Shown piece after piece: positions 49,489 to 60,792 of a DNA stretch of 64,000 nt. The translations under genes were made by a program, and so were the position numbers. The stretch lies in assembly GCF_014805625.2 (NCBI RefSeq), contig NW_023998415.1, positions 22,653,071-22,717,070 of the forward strand, read 5' to 3'. The DNA is from Glossina fuscipes. Lineage: Eukaryota; Arthropoda; Insecta; Diptera; Glossinidae. The notes beneath the pieces are model-generated. The model was not told where the DNA came from, ran no database searches, and saw nothing but the letters and a program-made list of their open reading frames with translations. Position 1 is the stretch's first letter, and each line of letters starts with the position of its first letter.

Positions 49489-51105
49489 GTTTTGCTTATA
49501 ATTTTTATAAGTCTATTTAAAACTTTTCCATGAACGGGACACAAAATTTTAACCGCTAAGCCCCTTTTAAACCTTATCATAGCAAACAATAAGGTCAGGT
49601 TTGCGAAACTTCGTATGTAAATGAACGAACAGACAATTGAATGGACGGCCGGGGCAATCAGTCAACGAACAAATGCTTAGGCAAACAAACAGACAGACTA
49701 ACGGATTCACAATAGATGAATCGAGGCACCAACAACAGATCGCAACACATCTGAGACTGGGAGTAAGCTACGTTAAATTCCTGCTTGTATTTTACAATGT
49801 TGGAAGAAGAACGATAAAATTAGGACACCTCCTGCTTTAGAGTGACAATTGAATCTTCCCAAAAAATAGGCGAACAAAGAATACCTCGCTATAGTTTTCA
49901 TACTACTACGCAGCTGCTCGTATAGGTTCACTTTAAATTCATGGACGTAAGTGACAACAAGATCACTTTGTCTGACGTTCAAGCATACAACTACAACTTT
50001 AAGATGAAATATTTTAACTACAGAGAACAGCACACATCTTCAAGCCAAGATTATGTTAAAATATTTATTCGAAATCTATTGTATTAATATATTTACATAT
50101 GTATACATGTAAATATAAATCAGTTATGGATACAAAGTGTTTGCTACATCCTGTAGCCTTAATTTTTGTCTCACATTGACGATGAATTAAATATGTTGAA
50201 GAGTGCTTATGCACTCAGCGTGAATCGTGCATTCGACATGCAATTATGCAATGAAATTTTCTCATCTCGCTTAGGTAGTTTAAATTTCTCTGCCTTACAG
50301 TATCGGACAGCTTTGCGGATGTGTTCACATTAATTTTCAAAGTTGTTATAAGAATTCCTGCATTTTACAATTTTGCGAGTTTTAATAATAGGTAGAACAG
50401 TCGATAATTGGGTAGGGTTAAGTCCATAACGTCTCTTCATCGCTTTATTATAATTGCCGTTGCTATTATAAGGAAAGAAATATGAAAATGAATTTACTGT
50501 CATTCAACAAGGAAAGTAATGAAAAATACGATTTTTTTCAATCATAAAATTTTAAACGAAAAAAAAAAACACGTTAGGTATGTTATAACATTGTTTGCAT
50601 AACATGTAAATAATCATGAATGTTTTTATATCTCGTACTACGAGAAACTTGGCAAATTGGCTAATAAGGCCTCTCTCTCTCTCTGTCTCTCTCTCTCTCT
50701 CTTTCTCTTTTACAAGGACATTAGAAAATCTGCTGACTTGAGGGTCGAACATGGATGGACAGAAAGACAGATTTATTTCATAAACCAATGCAGATAGTAT
50801 AGGATCAATACAAAGAACTACGAATAGCTCTACGTTTGTTATCAGTTTATATTGAACCCCATTATGATGAAGAAAAAAGGCAATAGAATATGGATGCCAG
50901 TTCAAATATATCATAAATTATTTATGAGCGCCGAATGAGCAAACCGACGCGCAATGGATGGCACGTGTACAGCAAACTAAAGACAACGATATCGTATCTC
51001 TCGTTTCTTTATCTATCACTTTGATCAATAATTCCCAAGACTAGCATATCATATCTAACATTCAAAGTTTCAAGAAATGCCTCTAGCATCCACCACAAAG
51101 TTTCG
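49489..51105. other. AT-rich non-coding stretch
   Basis: No gene recognised. Contains a CT run at 50,670-50,710. Open frames at 49.6-50.9 kb show no motifs. Confidence 0.5.
50670..50710. repeat. (CT)n microsatellite
   Basis: CT units with one GT interruption, passing into CTTT. Confidence 0.9.
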
Positions 51106-51330
51106 GAGATCTTTTAAAGTATAAGTATTCTTGATCGGTATTGTAGTCTAAATTGATGTGAGCGTGTCAGTTTGTCCGTCTGCAAGTCTGGGACAATGAA
51201 ATTTTATGATTTTCACCTTTTTTGAATTTGGACGTGATGGTTGTAAGACTTGCAAATGAAATTCTCTTATCCATCTTTTTAGAAAGTGCCTAGATTTCGC
51301 ATCAATTTCATCAATCAATTGTTTACGAGT
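51106..51330 (+). repeat. Dispersed repeat A, copy 3 (head only)
   Basis: TTTTAAAGTATAAGTATTCT, then TGATCGGTATT and a TTTGTCCGTCTGC block repeat the head of the element at 39,520-39,600 in the same order. The remaining blocks are not recognisable. Confidence 0.5.
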
Positions 51331-51556
51331 GACACATATATTTATTATATCCGGATTTTGCTTTTCGTCCCTTGATCATGTATTGTATTTGGTCAAGCTT
51401 AGTGTTATGATAAGTCTTCGCTTTCGTTGAACACAAACATTTCTTCTTGATATTTGGGCAATTGGTACCGCATTTTCTTACAAAGGAACAAAGACACCGC
51501 ACCAAAAATCCGATGAAACAAATGCATGAAATGAAATTTTCATTGCTGCATCCCAT
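51323..51556 (-). other. Cysteine-rich open frame, unassigned
   Basis: A 77-codon minus-strand frame has nine Cys in its first 45 residues. The pattern CLCSFVRKCGTNCPN is followed by KKKCLCSTKAKTYHNTK. The spacing recalls the Cys/His-rich tail of some arthropod transposon-derived integrases (C-x-C...C...K-C-x-C...H), but with only one such block the match is weak. It abuts repeat A and no catalytic domain is visible upstream. Could be a chance frame. Confidence 0.25.
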
Positions 51557-52290
51557 CTACCATTCTCTGTAGACCTAAAAGATTATTATCCTTTTGTAAA
51601 TGTGAAACGTGAATGCTCCGTAGAAAGACATTTGAATTTAAGTATGAGAACGTTGCGCAAACTGATAACTGTTTTGAGCGATAATTGTCTCGAGACTTTC
51701 GAGAATCATTGAGCTAATTGTATCAGCCTTAAACGAATTTATTTTAGTGAGTCCCGGAAATTATTGATCGATGTATCATTTATGACTGTTTACTTCCAGA
51801 TATACATCTACCTATTAAAATCGCATTTCACCAATCAAGACAATTCAGTCCCAAACGCAAATAGATATAGATATGAAACAAAAAGCGTACAAAACATATT
51901 TGAAGATTCATATATTGTCGTGTGTAACGTGTTTTACTTTATTATATATGAAAAAGGCAAAGTACAGTTTTTTTTTTATCTGAGATTTCAATCCCATACG
52001 CGCACATAGGGGTTCTTGTTTCACTCATTTTCCCTCTGATCAAAAGCTTGTAACTTTATTTAATCTATGAATAAATCTAAAGGGCGTCTTCGTTTAATTT
52101 ACAATACAACACAAGTATTTAATTTCATGTAAACTCCTTATGAATTTCATTGGAAGGGAAAAAGTTCATCTTTAAATTTTCATTTACTTTTATACATTAT
52201 ATGTATATTTATATACAAACTTTTGTCTAATGATTGCTATATTGTACTATTCTAATACGAAGAGAATTTATATACTGCATATATAAATAT

Positions 52291-52334
<44 letters not shown>

Positions 52335-53902
52335 AATATTGAATATATATGTTCATACAAATTGGAATATATTCCCTGTACAGAGAGTAAAAATTCTCTT
52401 CTACAACATAGAAATGTTAAAATATTTGTGTTGGCATATACTCAAAGGATTTATGACCCAACGCTATTAAAATACAAGCACATGTATTTATATATATGTA
52501 TACTATTGTGTATATATATAATATTATAATGGAGCCATACTATATATGGATGTTCATATGAAAAAGTTATATTTTCTCCAACAATTCAGTATATAATTTA
52601 CTGCATTATTAAGCAATATTACAATAATAGCAAAAATAACGATAGTTTACCGTCGAATTTATTGGAAGGACTAAACGAATAAGTTTTTTGTGGAATCGAA
52701 AAAAAAAAATCACAACAACTAACCGCCCTAGAGCGCATTTTGGATACCCATCAACGATCTATTGAACAACGTCTTTCCCAATAAACCGCAAGCGCGTAAC
52801 TCGTAGCAAAAAGATGTAAGAAATTAAAGAATTTTGGAACTAAAGTGAGCGTGTCGATACTCATACATGCACAATCGAATCAAACTGTGTTAGTCCAAGT
52901 TTATTGCCAATTGAAATTATCATTAAAATTTCCATTATATCCACATTCAATGGCCATCGGATGGAGTCATATTGATAATCGACTAAATCGACTAAAAATA
53001 GTCAAAATCGTAGAAATTATCCGTGTACTCAGTCAGTTTATTTATGTAAGCGTGATATAGAAATTCTTACGAAGTAACAAATATGGATACAGCAAATAAA
53101 GTCATATATATACTTAGACGAATTTTATTCCAAACGATTAGATGGAATGTTAATATGACAGGGTATGAACATGAAAGTAAAAGATAATTTATTATATTTT
53201 TCTCTGTTTTCTTTTATCTAATTATGTTCGCAAAATCGTTCTATCACATATTTCGCCATATAAGAGCAGCAAATAAAGTTAAGTCTTCTATTCATATAAG
53301 CAGTTATTCGTTAATATATATATATATATTTTTTTTTTTTGTAAACTAATATATAAAAATGAACACGTATTTTAGCCACGTCATTCCTTATGTCATTCGA
53401 GCAGTTGTATTATCATTCCGAGAAGAGATTAACGATGTTAAGATAATTTTATGCGAAAAATTTTGTAACTAAAAAAAAAAAATAATTCAAATTAAATAAT
53501 AACCAAAGTTTTAATTAAACTAAGTGGAAGATTAAGAAAATTAAGGTGGGTTTCATTGAATAGAATAAACTAGAGGTGAAAGTTAATAAGACAAAAAAGC
53601 ATATCTAAATCAATTTAGGCAATAATGGTAAATCTGAGACGCACGCTCCATATACATATCACTTTCATATCTTTCATGCAGACACCATTGTTGAATTTAA
53701 GTAAGTACGTGTATAAATAAGCATCTTTTTCTTGGTTTGTTTACAGCATATCCGTAGGTGCATGCAATAATTTGATTGTGTGTTCTATACATATTGAAAT
53801 TATTTCAACTATATATCATTTACATATCTAACTTAAGTATAAAGTTATTCAAAAAGAAAAACTAGAAAATAAATAAAGTAATCTATTCTTTTTCCCTTTT
53901 TC

Positions 53903-53962
53903 GCTCTCTCTCTCTCTCTCTCTCTCTGCCTCTCTCTGTCTATCTATCTATTTATCTATCTA

Positions 53963-53998
<36 letters not shown>
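53903..53998. repeat. Compound CT / TATC / TA microsatellite
   Basis: A CT run (53,903-53,928), a TATC run (53,938-53,966) and a TA run to 53,998, in direct succession. Confidence 0.95.
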
Positions 53999-53999
<1 letters not shown>

Positions 54000-54222
54000 A
54001 TCTTTGTTCCACTTATGCTCTATAAGAGCAAAAGTTTGTATTTAATTTATGTGAGTGGAGTTACAAAGGTAACAAAATTCCAAGTAAATTTCAAAGGATA
54101 AATATATTTGTCTGTATGCCTGTGCGGCACTATCGACATAATATAAATCGAATTTATTTAAAGTGGAATCAGCAATTCGTACTGCGGTTGGTTAAAACCA
54201 ATATGTAACGTGGGTAACTGCA

Positions 54223-54224
<2 letters not shown>

Positions 54225-54259
<35 letters not shown>
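54225..54259. repeat. (TA)n microsatellite
   Basis: About 17 TA units. Confidence 0.95.
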
Positions 54260-54262
<3 letters not shown>

Positions 54263-54619
54263 CAGCGTAAATATTCTAACGTACATATACGTTCGTGTAC
54301 AAGCTCCAATACCGTATCATTATATCTGCTTTTTGTTATAAGTAACAAAATTGTTGTTGTTGTTGGTAATGCTATTGTTGCCACAACCATTACATTGCAC
54401 AGAGAAACGGTATACTTCTCAAAATCCAGAAATTATTGCTGACTTCGCTATACGTACGTAAATTACGACTTGAACTTTTAACAGAAATATCAAATGAAAG
54501 AAAAGTTAACATAAATAAGGCTGAAACTCAAAACGTAATCATTATTGCTATCCTACTCGTGAGAAACAATCGCCCTTTTTTTATATATCCATTTATAATA
54601 ATATCTATGTGCATATGTG

Positions 54620-54627
54620 GTATATAT

Positions 54628-54669
<42 letters not shown>
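54620..54669. repeat. (TA)n microsatellite
   Basis: TA run with two CA interruptions near its 5' end. Confidence 0.9.
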
Positions 54670-54671
<2 letters not shown>

Positions 54672-55301
54672 TTCCGCATAGAGAATGTTTAAGTTTCCTA
54701 AAACAAAACAATCTAATGGTTTTTCTTACTTTCAAAAAACGACAAGATCTTACTATACTAAAATGCGTCGAAATATGTCATATTTCGGGCACCGTCGCTA
54801 AGCATTTCAAACAAAATTTCAATGAAGTCAAAAGTTCTTAAGTCAAAAGCCAATTGATGTATGATTGCTATAACTGAATAGGAAAAAAAAATCTCTAATC
54901 ATCCTCCCTGACGATAACATGAAGTAAATTTCCTATATACATGCAATTTTGCCGGTTTCAGCGATAATAAGCATCACTCCACAAATAGCAAGCATGTTGT
55001 TTATGCTTAAATTCTTCTCAATTTAATCTCATCATATTTAGTTCAAAAATTCAATCAATCTGAGGATTCAAGATTTTCGCCTTTAAATCACTTCTGAAGT
55101 CTATGGAAACGAAAAAATTAATATTTTCAAATGACACAGAAAACAATACGAGTTTTTGAAGTTCAAAGGAATACAATTGAAATGCTTGTACTGTAAAAAG
55201 CGCTGAATTCAATTATTTTGCAGAAAGAGGGAACATATTGCAATGTTTTGTGGAATGAATTAAACGATTTCTTTCTGTTGCGTTTTTTCCCTGCTGGAAA
55301 G

Positions 55302-55599
55302 TCGACATGGCTATGGTATGGATTCATCGGCCACTTGGCCTAACTGCTCATCATTCTCCACATATGATACCCGCTGCTGCAGCAACAGCCATAGTGAGCG
55401 TGTATGGCTATCATATTACCGGTGCTGGTGCTGGTGCTGGTGGCGATGATGCACTTAGTCATATATCACCTGTTGCTAATCATTAAATAGTTGAAACTCG
55501 GTCGACTTGTCCTAAGAAAAACACTTTGATCGATCATGAAACGATGAGTGCAAATAATCCGCCTACGCGGCGCGAATCATTCTCCAAGAATGTTATAAG
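55302..55599 (+). CDS. Candidate alternative 5' exon of an unidentified host gene
   Basis: A pyrimidine-rich tract with a terminal AG (55,268-55,301) precedes a block visibly richer in GC than its neighbours. One frame runs from ATG at 55,307 for 59 codons (MAMVWIHRPLGLTAHHSPH, an AAAATA alanine run, a GAGAGAGG glycine/alanine run, ending VANH) to a single TAA at 55,484-55,486. The same frame is then open for 113 nt. It includes a second ATG at 55,544 (A at -3) reading MSANNPPTRRESFSKNVIR, and meets a good splice donor, AAG|GTAACT, after 55,599. The Ala, His and Gly/Ala repeats are common in fly regulatory proteins, and RRES fits a basophilic kinase site. I do not recognise the gene. The first frame may be an upstream ORF, with translation starting at the second ATG. 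The AG acceptor lacks the usual pyrimidine at -3. A chance frame or an old exonised element are alternatives. Confidence 0.35.
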
Positions 55600-57022
55600 G
55601 TAACTTCTAGCCTAACATCCATTCGTAATCTAATCAATCGCTTCTCTGAATAGTCGAATAAAACAAAAGTTCTTAACTGATATCTGATTGCTTATGAACA
55701 CAAGGCTATGCAGATATGATTGATCGACATCAGCGGTGCATCTGTATCGGTCATTAGCGACAATATTTAGAAAAACAAAAACAAGAAAAGTGTTTCAAAC
55801 GCTAAATGAGTATGCAATACACTAACGTAGAGCGTCTAATTGTATAGATCACGGCGCAAAAAGGCGAGAGTGCACATCCTCGATTATTCTGCGAAATGAT
55901 TAAAACTGAATTTAAATAAAATTTTTTTTAAAACATTACATTATTGCAATATTTGATATTTAATCGATTCTTCGAATACAATAAATCTAAAATATATTAT
56001 GCGAAACTTTTTGTGCTTTCTCATCTAAAAAAAGGCGCCATCATTAACCAAAGAACGCTTTCAGCGGAAATCGGATTAAATCTCGTAAAATAATAACAAA
56101 ACAAACTCGTTGTGACATTTTTTGTGTTACGCAAAATAAAAATGCAAGGGAAAAAAGAACAAAAGCAAAAAATTGCAAAAAAAAAAAAACCGTCCTATGA
56201 TTATAAACGTGCATGGGCTTTATTGATTTCGTTAAGTGGCAATTTTAATATAGCAGCAACCGAAATATAAAATAATACATAAAAATTTCCGGAATGACCT
56301 TTTTTCCATAATCGCAAATTTACAACTTTTAGTTTAAGTTTATTTTTAATACCAAATCAAGGTGAAAAGAAGAAAAAAACCTATTAAAGCCATACACTGG
56401 AAAACTTTTGCTTTTGCTCATAAAATTTGCAGCATACAGTAGAGCAAAAATGCTAAAAAGTTTTCTATTAATTAACTTTTTATAACTTTGGCTGAAACTA
56501 TTAATATATGCTCTCTCTCTCTCTCTCTCTTCAATTAAAAAACTATCTTAAATAGTTTCTATAAGCATTGAACGATTTATAATTCATTTTCCACAAACAA
56601 AAAAAAGAAAAAATGTTATTGTAGTTTGTTTAATGGTTTAATGAAATTCCTCAATTTATTTATAATTTCATTAAGTCTTTTTTCATGCTGCTACCCACTG
56701 TTCCCATAGCAAGGAGAGAGAAAAAGAGAAAGTCCTGTCGTGTGGCCAATTCAATACAGCGCTGGGACCATTTATTAAATCAAAGTTGAATACAAAGCCA
56801 TTGGGAACCATTACTTCCCCCACCCAAAAAAAAAAAAAAAAATATAAAAAAAAAAAAAAACAAAAACAAAAACCGTAAAGCAAAGTTGTTCCTCAACACA
56901 TATTTTTCATTTCTTGTATTATTATATCGACCGAACCGAAGATTAAGCGTTCACTAATCAAGACGTTGCGTTTGTAACACGTACCAGTACTTCTTGAAAA
57001 GCTCACATAAATAGCTAACACA
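55600..57022. other. AT-rich non-coding stretch
   Basis: No gene recognised. Short CT run at 56,511-56,531 and A-rich tract at 56,826-56,870. If the preceding candidate exon is real, this would be intron. Confidence 0.5.
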
Positions 57023-57199
57023 TCAGATTCCAATTGGTTTCTCAATAGATTGCGTTGGCAACTTCATGATTCCCAAGCGCGAAGATGGAAACTTGACATA
57101 CGTTATTATGTATTGCTTGCTGACCAGCTCTGTCGTCTCCCAGTAGGTCTCAAATGCCCCGGGCAATGAAGTGTAGAGAAGAAACCTAATACGAAAGCT
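57023..57199 (-). CDS. Candidate C-terminal exon or decayed coding fragment, unassigned
   Basis: A 58-codon minus-strand frame ends in TGA at 57,025-57,023 and is clearly richer in GC than its surroundings. It reads RFLLYTSLPGAFETYWETTE, then LVSKQYIITYVKFPSSRLG and ends KPIGI, a balanced soluble-protein composition. An AG at 57,187-57,186 (TTCGTATTAG|GTTTC) could be a splice acceptor, making the segment a last coding exon. I see no AATAAA shortly downstream. No family recognised; a piece of an unrecognised transposable element is equally possible. Confidence 0.25.
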   Translation of the reverse strand, partial: SFRIRFLLYTSLPGAFETYWETTELVSKQYIITYVKFPSSRLGIMKLPTQSIEKPIGI

Positions 57200-58229
57200 T
57201 TAATTATTTAACCTCCGCAAGTCCGCAAAGTGTTGCTTTTTTGCACCCTATTTCCCTTTGTTTTTAGCTACGGCTTGTTTTTACTTTGTTTTGTCATAAT
57301 ATTGTTAAAAGAGAAAGCTGAGCCAAGTTTGGCCATAGATGACTCAAATTTACTAACTCATATATATGTTTTAAAGAATCAGACATCTCTGCAACATGTT
57401 TTAGAGAAAAGATCGAACCAATTCGCACACATCATCATCTAGGAGAAGCCAAAGCCAGCCTTCGACTAAATGACTTCGTCAATACGTCAAGTTGGCCCAG
57501 CTGATAAAATCCTTAGATTAATTGAAATTGTACCCAAACAAAATTGATTAGTTAAAATGCCATTTTGACCAATGGCTTCATTTAGTCGAAAAGCGTTATC
57601 GCAAACGAAATGGAATACGGATCGCTCTTGATACTTGAATTTTTACAGCATCAAGAGGTAACTTAGTGCTCTATTTAATTAAAACTTCTCTTATTAAGGG
57701 AAACTCAATTAGTATAAAGAGCGGACGTGAGTGATGAGTGATGTATGAGATTCGGCGAAAGCACAAGTACAGCTTGCTTAGGTGCCTTTGTTGTTTTTTT
57801 ATATTTATTATATATATATATATATATATATATAAATTGTTTTTTTTTTTTCTTATATATTAACCTCAATAACCAATGGCGTATGCAAGCGCAATGCCAT
57901 TCGCTACTATTTCACTTTATCCATGTATGCAGATATTTAACTTCACATAAAACGGATGTGGATAATTACCAAAGTTAGGCAATATCATGTCCAATAATTT
58001 TCTACGCAAAGTCTTTAAAAAATTATAAAAAAAAAACAAAAGGGAAAGAAAAATATCAAATTATTTTAAGCTATTTTACGTAACATTAAGATTAAAATGG
58101 ATTTATCGTACCAGTAACACTATAAGGTCGCTTTCGGCAGAAATAGAAAAAAAAAAAAATACTATATAGGATAACACGAACCATTATTCGGTGCCGAAGA
58201 AATTAAACATAATTATATAATTACTCATT
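57200..58229. other. Non-coding stretch with an inverted repeat
   Basis: Contains a 13-bp perfect inverted repeat (57,461-57,473 and 57,578-57,590), a TA run (57,809-57,833) and A-rich tracts. The frames at 57,230-57,978 show no motifs. Confidence 0.5.
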
Positions 58230-58973
58230 ACACTAAGGATTATAACCCTTCCTGATTGCTACTCTGACATTGTACGCACTGACAATAGCCTTGATTTTAG
58301 GCGATAACGAGTTCCATAACTTTACGCCATTGATAAAAAATACTCTTGATCATCTTAAATACCTTGTCTGGGTTTGACAATGCAGATTTTCTCAACTAGA
58401 TATCTTGGTGTACAAGTATAAATGAGCCAATTGGCGATCGTATTTCGCATATTAAGAAACGATGAAATATCAGAATTTAAAATCTTGGCGACATTCTGTC
58501 GTACTTGCGCTTATTGAAAACGTATCTGCCGCACTTCATGATAGCCAACTGTAGCTTAGCGCTTCGGGCGCAATCAAAGTTGCAGTATACGTTGGCTCTA
58601 TACGATATAAGTGGCACAACAAAACACTTAATTAATCTAAACTTAGCTTGAGTAGGTATATACGAGAAAAATAAATGCCGTTTCCTCAGAATGCTGCGTA
58701 TCTACACAATCATAAAGTCAGCATGATCATCAGTAGTCAAACATGAGTTAATTATAAAGCCAAGATTGGCAACCTGCTTGAAAATGTCAATCACTGCGTC
58801 ATCTATTTTAATATCAGGTAGAGGGTCGGACTCATAAACATTGTGTGATGTCACGACAACCTTCGTTTGATCTGAATTAAACTGTAAATCATTGTCAACG
58901 GACCAATGCGACATGCGGCACAAATCATCATTAATTCGTTCAATCGAATCCTCTACAAGCCTCCGTGGACGAG

Positions 58974-59029
<56 letters not shown>

Positions 59030-59172
59030 CTTCCGTTCCTATACAGTGAGTCCTGAATCTCTATAAAAGAACAGTCGCCAACCACGTACTTAGCCTTCAG
59101 AAGTAATCCTTTTAATATATTAAGGATAATGTTACAAATAGACTGACGCGCTCTGATTCCACTTGCCTGCAA
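58230..59172 (-). pseudogene. LINE Z reverse transcriptase, C-terminal half
   Basis: A 156-codon minus-strand frame (59,172-58,702) includes VVGDCSFIEIQDSLYRNGS, a Tyr-Ile run encoded by a TA microsatellite, SRPRRLVEDSIERINDDLCR, SHWSVDNDLQFNSDQTK, DPLPDIKIDD and VANLGFIINSCLT. This matches the RT thumb region of Jockey-superfamily LINEs, where ...Y-A-D-D-V-Q-L-Y-I-S-R-P is expected just before RRL. The catalytic Y-A-D-D itself is missing, with the TA run in its place. Beyond 58,700, decayed frames continue the C-terminus (RLIKCFVVPLISY and KYDRMSP-like segments) to about 58,230. It is the 3' half of the element whose endonuclease lies at 60,030-60,720. Confidence 0.75.
58979..59028. repeat. 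(TA)25 microsatellite inside LINE Z
   Basis: Fifty bases of perfect TA, read as Tyr-Ile codons by the LINE frame without disrupting it. Confidence 0.95.
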
Positions 59173-59335
59173 ATTTTTTCAGTCGGGAGACTAGTATTTA
59201 ATCTGCGGCTAAACTAACGGTACTTCACCTGCTTGCTGATTATGTGTACCCTATTTCTATGGTTGCGAAAGACCTCTCAATTAGCAGCTCTAGGGCCCCA
59301 CCTCCAGATTTGGTTAGAATTTTACAACAAATTTT

Positions 59336-59990
59336 GATCAGCGACTACTAAAGGTAAAAATGATGAAGAAATGGGAAATACCAGTGCATATAACGATTGA
59401 ATTCGATCGTTTTGACCTTCCTCTCCATAAAATAACAGTTTTTCATTTATTATTGTTAATTTATTCAGCGTACGCCGCAGCCAATCAGGGAGCGCTCAAA
59501 ATCTTCTTCTTACAAATTCATTACTTTTTTTGTTTATTTGAAGAAATGTGTTGTCGAAGCCCGTCGAACCCGTTCAGAAGTCTACGGTGACGCTGCTCCA
59601 TCGTATCACATTTGTCGGTTTAAAAGCGGCAACACAACTTGACAGGAAATGTCATTTTTTGGCCAATTGTTGCAAGAGTTGTCTAGGATACACTGTTGCA
59701 GCTCGCACGGGAAGTTCTGCCACGCTCAGCGTACTCACTAGACATAGTGATTACCTGATTACCACTTGTGCAGATTGATGCAGCTTCGCTTGGCCGGCAT
59801 GCGGGTTCGCAAAGTTGAAGAAGTGCGAAAATGGGTCGTTGGGTGGATCGCTGCCCAGCCAATATACGTTCTTTCGACATGATATATACATGTTAACAAA
59901 AAATATTGTAGAATGTTGTAGAAAATGATCGAAACTGCTTTGATTAATAGATTTTGCACCAATTTTCCACAATAAATGCCTATTTTAAGT
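59336..59990 (+). mobile_element. Internally deleted mariner inserted in LINE Z
   Basis: The leader GATCAGCGACTAC and following blocks (CTCCATAAAATAACAG, CATTACTTTT) match the 5' part of mariner A. The N-terminal coding region (VEARRTRSEVYGDAAP, CRFKSG) then jumps straight to the end of the catalytic domain: REVLPRSAYSLDI, a frameshift, DYHLCRLMQLRLAG and RKVEEVRKWVVGWIAAQ, ending at TGA 59,880-59,882. About the middle third of the transposase is missing. Both Asp positions of the third motif area remain (SLDI and DYH). Non-autonomous and frameshifted. Terminal repeats were not resolved, so the outer borders are approximate. Confidence 0.75.
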
Positions 59991-60029
59991 GAGAAAGTGA
60001 TCAACAGTCTGAACGCTCTAGTAAGTTTA

Positions 60030-60720
60030 CTGGTGAACTATTGCGGTGTGGATGAACTAACAACACGAGTCTTCATAGGAACGCGGGTTTTATTTGTATG
60101 CACAAATTGACATTTATAAAGCATAATTTATCGTTAATATCTGGCAAATCACGCACACTGTTTCAACAGACATTGAAGAATGCATTAACTAATCGTTCCA
60201 CATTAACTGATTTCGTATCTCTATAACTGAAAGCTGACTGTCTTCCATTCTCGCGATAAAACTGTTTATTGAGAGCTAAGAATACGAGCTCGTGATCACA
60301 CACACGAGATCCAAGCCAGGTAGCTTACAACCATGGACATAACGCGTAGGCCATGAATTTATTAACCTTAGCCCAGTAGACGTTATCAAATCGCACGACT
60401 GATTGGCACAAGAATGCATTCACAGCAAATCAACATAAAAGTCGCCACACAAAAGGGTGTATTCGTACAGTATGAACAACTCATTCATCGACCTACAAAA
60501 CCTCGTCAATGCAATTTTTTGTGCTACCAGATGTTCCACAACATTGTCACTTTTCGACTTTGACATAATTCTTTGAGTTAAGCCCTGATTAATGTAAAAG
60601 ACGCGCCTCCGCCTCTTGCATCGTGTGTACTGTCGTGAGGGACAACATTGTACCCCTTGTCAACATACGATCTGAACCATGTCTCAGTTGTACCGACTAA
60701 GTCAATCGATAATGAAGATA
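60030..60720 (-). pseudogene. LINE Z endonuclease domain
   Basis: Minus-strand translation over shifting frames gives a clear AP-like endonuclease of a non-LTR retrotransposon. In order: LVGTTETWFRSYV with the E-T-W motif (60,689-60,678), HDARGGGAS (near 60,610), SDNVVEH-like segment, CGDFYVDLL (60,452-60,422; compare G-D-F-N), NSWPTRYVHG, and CDHELVF (60,304-60,281; compare S-D-H). It ends with the post-endonuclease SYRDTKSVNVERLVNAF. Frameshifts and stops inactivate it. The reverse transcriptase half lies across the mariner insertion at 58,230-59,172, with the segment between partly lost. Confidence 0.75.
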
Positions 60721-60792
60721 ATAAATAATTAAAATAGATTTGTTAAAGCTACGCGTGTGGAAGGTGAAAACAGTTGAAAATCTTTATGCATT

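Larger units (their letters stand above)
51557..55258. other. AT-rich non-coding stretch with many TA and CT microsatellites
   Basis: No gene recognised. TA runs at 52,293-52,322, 54,225-54,259 and 54,620-54,669; a CT/TATC/TA compound block at 53,903-53,998. Open frames overlap these tracts or lack motifs. Confidence 0.55.
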
